Origin: Euryodendron excelsum | Taxonomy: Eukaryota > Streptophyta > Magnoliopsida > Ericales > Pentaphylacaceae | Direction of reading: 5' to 3' | Length of the DNA: 64,000 nucleotides | Assembly (NCBI GenBank): GCA_033060915.1 | Contig: CM065379.1 | Coordinates: forward strand, 39,102,318-39,166,317 | Shown here: positions 57,517 through 64,000 of the stretch, one piece after another | How positions within the stretch are numbered: the first letter of the stretch is position 1 | How the letters are laid out: each line of letters opens with the position of its first letter | Position numbers and translations under genes: made by a program | The notes under the pieces: generated by a model | Told to the model about the DNA's origin: nothing | What the model saw: only the letters and a program-made list of their open reading frames with translations | Database searches by the model: none

Positions 57517-59335
57517 ATGTCTATAGATTGGCCAAAGGAAGGTAGTTCCACCTCTCAATTGCCCTTGCTGGATGGGACCAACTATCCCTATTGGAAAGCC
57601 AAAATGAGAGCTTTTCTTAAATCTTTAGATGAACATGTATGGCAGGCTGTTGTTAATGGCTGGACTCCACCCACAGTCACAACCGGTGATGTGACTACCT
57701 TAAAAGCAATTACAGCTTGGGATAGGGTTGATTATGAGGACTGCTGATGGAACAGTAAAGTTATTAATGCCATCTTTATTAGGGTCACAACTGAGGAGTT
57801 TCGTAGAATTTCACACTATGAACTCGCTCAAGAGGCTTGGGACATTTTACAGATTATCCTTGAGGGCACGACTACTGTAAAAATTGCTAAACTCCAACGA
57901 TTAACAATTACTTTTGAAACTTTGAGAATGAAAGACAACGAAACATTTTGATCAATTTTATTTTAACTAAGTGACATTGTCAACTCGAGTTTCAACCTTG
58001 GTGAACAAATCTCTCCTTTAAAAATTGTTCAAAAAATTCTAAGGTCTTTACTTGAGAGATTTCAAGCCAAGGTTACTGTCATAAAGGAAAGTAGGGATGT
58101 TGATGCCATGAAAGTAGAGGACTTAGTGGGTTCCTTACAAACTTTTGAAGCAAACTTTCATCAACCTAGAAAGAATAAAGGTATTGCCTTAAGCTTCATT
58201 AAGAAAAAATCTAATGAGGCAGAGGATAGCGATTCAGATATAGGTATCGAGGAGATGGCCTTGTTTGTCAAAAAGTTTAAAAAAAATTTCAACAAACGAC
58301 AACAAGATCAATCTTCCTCATTTGATAAAGTTAAAGGGAAACCTTTTGATAAAGTGAAGTTTGTAAGGAAGTCATTTGATAAGTCTGGCCAAAAACAATG
58401 CTTTGAATGTCATGGCTTTGGGCATATTGCTACAGATTGCCCAAACAAAAAGAAAAATAAAGGAAGTAGAGTTTTGATAGTCACTTGGAGTGATTCTGAG
58501 AAGGAAGAGGAGCCGGATAGTAATGATGAATCTAAGAATTTCACGGCATTCATGGCATCAACTTTTGAGGTAATCGAGACTTCTTCTAAAATTTTTGAAT
58601 TGGAAAAATCTGAGGAATTAGATGGTACAGTGGGATCTCGCAAAGGAAATGAGGATGAATCAAATGATGAAGATAAAAGTGAACTGCAGTGAGCTTATGA
58701 TCAACTGTACAAACAGTTCTACAAACTCACCAATGTGAACGTCAAATTGGGTAAGAAGTTGAAAAAGGCTCGGAAAGAAGTTGTCTCCTTAAAAAAGGTG
58801 AATGATGATGCTCAAACCGAAATAAGTTAGTTAAGAAAACATCGAGTAACCCTATCAGACAAAGTGAAGTTTCTTGAGAAGGATGTATTTGAAAGAGAAG
58901 GTTTTAAGAAGGCTTTTAAAGAAAAAATTCAAAAACTCGAGGTTGATTTGGCTAAGTCTAATCTGACCTTCAAGAAGTACAAGGCAAGTGTATCCACGGT
59001 AGAAAAAGTGTATTTGGATCTAAAACATTCATGGGATATGCGTAGTATCGGGTATGAAGCTAAACAATCCAACTCAAAGTAACATCAGAACAGCAAGCCC
59101 ATCAAATTTGTTCATGAAAAAAGGTATAACACTCGTCAAAATCAAGGTAACTCTTCTTATGTTGTTCCTATTTGTCACCACTGTGGTATAAGAGCTCACA
59201 CTAGGCCACAATGTCATAAATTGTATAGATTACTTATGGAATATTTTCAAACTCATGATTTTCAATACCTAGGTAGATCATACAACAGTCAGATGTCTAA
59301 TAGATTTCATATATTGACCAAGTAAAAAAATTTTA
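57517..59335 (+). pseudogene. Gag of SIRE-like Ty1/Copia element L (stops only)
   Basis: Open pieces 57517-57747, 58108-58692 and 58864-59082 lie in one frame, so the gene is about 600 codons with in-frame stops and no evident frameshift. N-terminus: LPLLDGTNYPYWKAKMRAFL and VWQAVVNGWTPP, the gag start typical of SIRE/Maximus-type Copia elements. Then an AKLQRLTITFETLRM-like gag core, an acidic/basic spacer, and a CX2CX4HX4C zinc knuckle (CFECHGFGHIATDC, about 58400). A long coiled-coil-like Lys/Glu-rich stretch follows (58700-59080), then a second knuckle (CHHCGIRAHTRPQC, about 59170). The protease and polymerase should follow, but element J is inserted at 59362. Stops at about 57745, 57949 and 58690, and later ones, mean this copy is dead. 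Confidence 0.88.
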
Positions 59336-61799
59336 CAAATCAAAATTTTCAAAAACATGCTTGATTGTGTTTCAAAAGTGTAATTATAATGCCTTAATTA
59401 GTACTTTGTTAGCATTAGTTTATGATTATATATGTCTTTTTAGTTATGTTTTGATATTAATTGAGTTTATAATGCTTTATGTAGGTTTTGAGCTTAAATA
59501 GAATGATTTTGAATGCAATTTGATCATTGGTTTCAAGATGTTGCTGTCAAGGTGCAAATTGCTGAAGCTGTGGTACAAGCTGTTGAAGGACGCAAAGCTG
59601 AAACTTTGAAAACCCATATCTCGTGAACCAGAAAGGCTATTCAAGCCCATAATATGTCGATTTCACATTGCTTTTCGAGACCTACAACTTTTGTGAAGTG
59701 ACTCGGCCCATCTGAGCACTTGGTAGAAGTCGTTCGTACGACTGACGACGAGATATATAAATTAATTCACTTTTTAGTTAGATATATATTAGTAGGTAGT
59801 AGAATAGATTTAGGAGTTCTATGTTCTGAAGAAGGAGAAGAATTCTAGGGTTTGGAAGGAGGAATCATCCAATCCTTTAGAGGCTACGAATTTTTTCATC
59901 TTTCAAGGGAGCATCTTTACTCTTTAGTTTTTATCTTTAGTTTTCTTTCTTGTTTTTATTGTGAATTTCAGATTATATTTCTTTAATGCAGCATTTTGTT
60001 TCTTTAATTATTATTTCCATTCTTGCAATATTTATCATATTTTTTAGTAACTAAATCCGTTCTTGGTATGGGTTGAGAAAGTAACTAGGTTACAAGTAGA
60101 TTGTCACGCCCCATAACCCGGCCTATACGGATTAGGGTACATGACCGGCCAGTAGCAAGGCTACCCGAGGCCGCATTACATTAAACCGGTTGATCACCTA
60201 TGCATACTCATTTATAATGATGCATAATCGCGAAAAATAGAACTTTTGATAACTTGAAAACATAATCCGTGTCATACATGGTAGAGCTGTGCCTAATCCC
60301 AAATATAACATACATAAGGACCAAATCAAAGTCCATCAAAGTTATAACATTATATCATTACCACACATTGGGTCCAGCCCTCAAACATTACACAAATCAT
60401 AGGCCCGTGGGCCATAGCTCAAAATCCACATATGGCCTCGCTCTAGGGCCTCTTGGATTGGCTACCTGAAAATCATTTGAGAAAATGTAAGCTAATGCTT
60501 AGTGAATAACAATGATGCATGAGCGAGAAAATATCATGGACTAGCATTTATATCCAACGTACAAGGATAGATAATCATTTATGCATAAGCAATGAGCTTT
60601 TGAACTTTTAAAGCGTAAACTTGGAACTCATAGGTAACGTAACCATCATTTGAAACGTTGTAACATTTCAAAACATAGTATCATAAGAAGAGATGCAACA
60701 TAACATTATTCTTAAGATAACATTTTATAACTTGTCATAAAATATGTGAACATATCATAGTTCTCAGTTCAAAACGTAAGTGTGCTAGAACTCGACATAT
60801 GAGCTAGGCTCCATAGTAACCATGTAGGTTACGCTAAGGCTCTTTAGGCCAGGGACGTCTCCCACATAGATAGTTTATTTTCTGTCCCCTATCGTAGGAC
60901 TAGATAGTTTATTTTTCGCCCCCTATTATAGGACTATAGGGCTAGATTAAGGTCTTGCCACGAGAAGACCCGAGTTGGCACCATACATTGGAAACTTAGC
61001 ATCTCTTTTCATTTAACATTATAGTCCATGATTTTCATTCATAGCATAAATATAACTTGCACACATTTGAAATATGACATTTGTAATTAAACGTATCATT
61101 AAAGCATTGAAATGTATGGAAAACATTCATGATATGGAGGTGAGCTTAAAACATTTAGAAAATACTAGAGTTTTACTCATGGCATATCATTACTCACCTC
61201 TGTCCGATTGAATGGGTGATAAACAAGGTGTACCTACACAAAATGCACGTAGAAGCATAGAAACATCAATACAAGGTTCCAAGGCAAAGCAATAATACAT
61301 AAGTCAAGACTAAGCACATAAACCCCTCGAACCCAACTCAACAATACTTCATTCTCACAATGGGAGAGTGAGGCTAAACTCTAGGGCAAGACCCCGATGT
61401 AAAATAAGAACATGAAGTTGAGGTTTAAACATGAAAGCCAGAACGTCGACTTCTTCATCGAATCCCAACTACCTCTCAAAGATGAGTTCATATCCAAGGC
61501 TAGTTCCATTTGAAAATAGGCTTAAAGGCCTTTATTTTGATAGGTCATGGGCCAAAAACACATTTCGGGTGAAGAAGTTATGCCTCATGGAAGGTGGATT
61601 AAATTTTTGGAAATCAATGTTGTTGGCATGGATTTTGGGTCAACTTCAAACTTCGATAACTCTCAATCTATAATGAATTAGAGAGCAAACTTTATATGGA
61701 TAAAAAGCTCTATGAGTCTACTTTCTAACACTTCAAATGGTGCATCAATCTGAGTTTTCTAGAGAAAGTTATGCCCATTTTACTATGTAGTACCGAATC

Positions 61800-62150
61800 T
61801 GGCAGACCGTTCCAACGCCCAACCGGGCCGTTGGAACGCCCCGGGCCAAAATACCTAACCCTTAGAACACCCAAAATGGCCATTCCAACAATAGGCAAAA
61901 GTGAAAAACCCTTTCACGGAGCGTTCCAACGCCCAGAAGGGCCGTTGGAACTCTAGGCAAAAATGAAAAATATATTCTCCGACCGTTCCAACGCTTGGAA
62001 GGGCCATTGGAACGCTAGGCAAAATGGAAGACTTCCTCTTCAGACCGTTCCAACGCCCAGAAGGGCCGTTGGAATGCTAAGCAAAAATGGGAACTCTACT
62101 CTTGGGTCGTTCGAATGGCCCTGTCGGGCGTTCGAACGCCCCTGCCTGCG
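61800..62150. repeat. GTTCCAACGCCC...GGGCCGTTGGAAC repeats in K
   Basis: Five to six degenerate units in which GTTCCAACGCC and its inverted form GGGCCGTTGGAAC alternate, so each unit can fold on itself. Confidence 0.75.
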
Positions 62151-62582
62151 CAGCAACCATTTTCAACCCAAAACTCACCTAAAACTCTTCCAAACACAAC
62201 CAAACCTTCCCAACACTCCTAGGGCTCAAAGATTAGCCCATAAGGATGATAATAACTCAAAATAGGGGAGAAAGAACAATCAAAACAAAGGGATCTAAAG
62301 AAGGAATCAAAACCCTAACATTTGATATATTTGGGGATTTTTCAAATCACCACTCCTAATCTTCAACAATGAACTTCAAGCTCTCAAAATCATGCAAATG
62401 AGACCTAAGGAATCCCCAAACTCAAAGACAACACTCCTAGATGTATATTTACAAATACCCAACAAAATTATACAAGATGGATACATATACATATATAATT
62501 GTAGAGAGAGAAATAGAGCCTTATCTTCTTCAAGCTTTGTAAAGTCTTCAATGGCTTCAATATCTTCCTTCAAGCCTTTCTT

Positions 62583-62643
62583 CCCCCCCCCCCTTTCCTT
62601 CTTCTTCTTCTTCTTCTTCTCGGCAGGTGGGTGTGTGTGTGTT
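62583..62643. repeat. Simple repeats: C-run, (CTT)n, (GT)n
   Basis: A run of 11 C, then CTT repeats, then a short GT repeat. The frames 62392-62652 and 62376-62660 are by-products. Confidence 0.9.
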
Positions 62644-63525
62644 TTGTTATGAGAAGACACACATGGGAAATAATCCCATATGTCTCACACTTCCAACACA
62701 AGCTACAACACAAGCCCTTATCGGTCAATTTTGACCCAAAAGAAGAAATAATTAACATCGAATATTGCATAAACAAGAAATTCTCATTAATATGATCAAA
62801 TAGAGGTTTGGGATATCACATTGATATTCAAGATAGTTATTTATTTTCCAAGGTTTCAAGACCTTGGATCAAGATTCATTTTCTTGCCCATGAATATCTT
62901 CAAAAACAATATTCTTGATCATATCTAGCATGTATATATAGACTAATTTGTAAGCAGAGATACATATACCTAGAATTTCTGATAAGGATATTGACTATAA
63001 TTGCATATATATTCCTATTAAAAGTACTTTAGGAATCTACTGTTCTTGATTAAGCTTCAAACATACTTTGTAAACAGGTTTATAAACTGGGATAAGTATG
63101 AATAGGACCCTGGTATGAACACTAGTAAATAACTGAATATCAACTCTAAGAGGGTAATCGAATCTTGATATTTTTTTACTCACAACTATCTTGGGGACCT
63201 ACCTATAGGCCTATTACTGGATCAAACCATGCCAATACCTTTTTATAATATTTGAATACAATCCTAAAATTAGTTTAATTTTATTGTTTGATAATTTAGA
63301 TCAATCATCTCCAACAATTGATTTTTATTTTCTTTTTGGAAGCTTTCTTGTGATTTTAATTGACTCTAAGCTTGTTGTTATTTTGTTATGATTGTAGACC
63401 TTGCCAGATAAAGTTTATTTCTTGTGTTCCCTGTGGATCAACCTCCGACTTACTGAGATATTATTACTACATTGCAACTGCACACTGGCGGATATAAATT
63501 GCATTATTTAGGAGCAATCAGTTTT

Positions 63526-63543
63526 TGGCACTGTTGCCGAGAA
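63526..63543 (+). other. Primer-binding site of element J
   Basis: TGGCACTGTTGCCGAGAA matches the tRNA-Asp complement TGGCGCCGTTGCCGGGGA with four differences, five bases after the LTR end. Confidence 0.75.
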
Positions 63544-64000
63544 CTTACATAGCAAATAAGCTAATGTAAGAAAAACAAAGGCAAAAATAAAAATATACAA
63601 GAACAAAAACAAAGCAAACGAACTCGAGAGGAATTGATTCCTACAGAAACAACTTCACCATAAAACTACAATAACGAGGAAATTTAATCGCTCAATTGGG
63701 TAACCTTGTTCCATCCCTACTATCTGTGAGCATATTAGATTTTCTTTTCTTTATTTTACTAGTTTCTTTTAGATAAATTATATATATTTGTTTAGTGGAG
63801 GTTTAGGGTTTAATTGCAAATTGGTGGATATTTTATGTGGAGATTGCTAGTTCGGTTGGAAATTTAAATTAAATATTATTTATCTCTACTTCACTGTTGT
63901 GGCAGATTGGTGCATTTATGTGTTTTGCATTGCATGTCAGTTTGGCGAAGGGACAGTACACATAGACTTTTGAGAACAACCCCACCTGTTTACGGCACGT

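Larger units (their letters stand above)
60102..62820 (-). mobile_element. Solo LTR K, 2.7 kb, inside the LTR of J
   Basis: The plus strand starts TGTCACGCCCC and ends GGGATATCACA. Read on minus this is TGTGATATCCC ... GGGGCGTGACA, a pattern common in plant gypsy LTRs. Flanks TAGAT (60097-60101) and TTGAT (62821-62825) agree in 4 of 5 bases. No second copy of the ends inside. It contains 'gttccaacgcccagaaggg' repeats (61800-62150) and the 'ataactttctctagaaaact' module on minus (61680-61785). No real frame. Confidence 0.75.
59362..64000 (+). mobile_element. Element J: A-like LTR element, runs off the window
   Basis: The 5' LTR runs from TGATTGTGT (59362) to GGAGCAATCA (63520), split by K. Then come a tRNA-Asp-type primer site and the start of an interior. 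The interior's 'ggtggatattttatgtggag' stretch resembles the A interior near 8278. The left flank of the target is not paired because the 3' end is outside. Without K the LTR is about 1.43 kb. It is inserted in gag of L. Confidence 0.82.

Noticed and set aside
62376..62776. Lys-rich minus-strand frames
   Set aside because: Created by the CTT and GT simple repeats in LTR K.

Overview
This window looks like nuclear DNA of a eudicot plant. It is AT-rich and intron-bearing, with one plant-specific PR-10/Bet v 1 gene. Almost everything else is nested LTR retrotransposons with the plant-type tRNA-Asp and tRNA-iMet primer sites. The species cannot be named from the sequence. A woody dicot is a guess from the PR-10 type.

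Layout. 1-6243 is a gene island: a two-exon PR-10 gene on the minus strand (2735-3595), its TATA box, and low-copy repeated blocks. 6244-15091 is a long non-autonomous LTR element (A) carrying a solo LTR (H) inside it. 15097-29504 is an old mosaic. It holds diverged copies of the blocks that flank PR-10, plus solo LTRs N (381 bp), M (4.3 kb) and I (1.2 kb) with target duplications, and a probable LTR P. 29505-46588 is a compound nest. A decayed Ty3/gypsy element (F) is split by an internally deleted relative of A (E) and by a Copia-like LTR piece. Next to it is a broken LTR (G) that holds a complete A-like element (B). 46589-56436 is a second copy of the PR-10 segment. Its PR-10 relic lacks exon 1 and has a frameshift, and the segment is split by element C, whose 5' LTR carries solo LTR D. 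56437-64000 is a SIRE-like Copia element (L) with a long gag frame. It is cut by another A-like element (J), which is itself cut by solo LTR K.

How it fits together. The only plausible working host gene is PR-10 copy 1, and it has lost its usual stop codon and gained a 40-residue tail. Elements A, B, C, E, D, G and J, and more distantly H and I, form a superfamily of mostly non-autonomous elements. Shared features are LTRs of about 1.2-1.8 kb that open with a terminal hairpin, an AAGTTGGGGGTG-type polypurine tract, a tRNA-Asp primer site, and (in A, B and C) one uncharacterised reading frame instead of pol. Most insertions were delimited here by matching 5-bp target duplications, which gives a relative insertion order. 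No rRNA, tRNA gene, CRISPR or bacterial feature was seen. Coordinates come from reading by eye. LTR termini with TSDs should be exact, while block edges given as approximate may be off by tens of bases.
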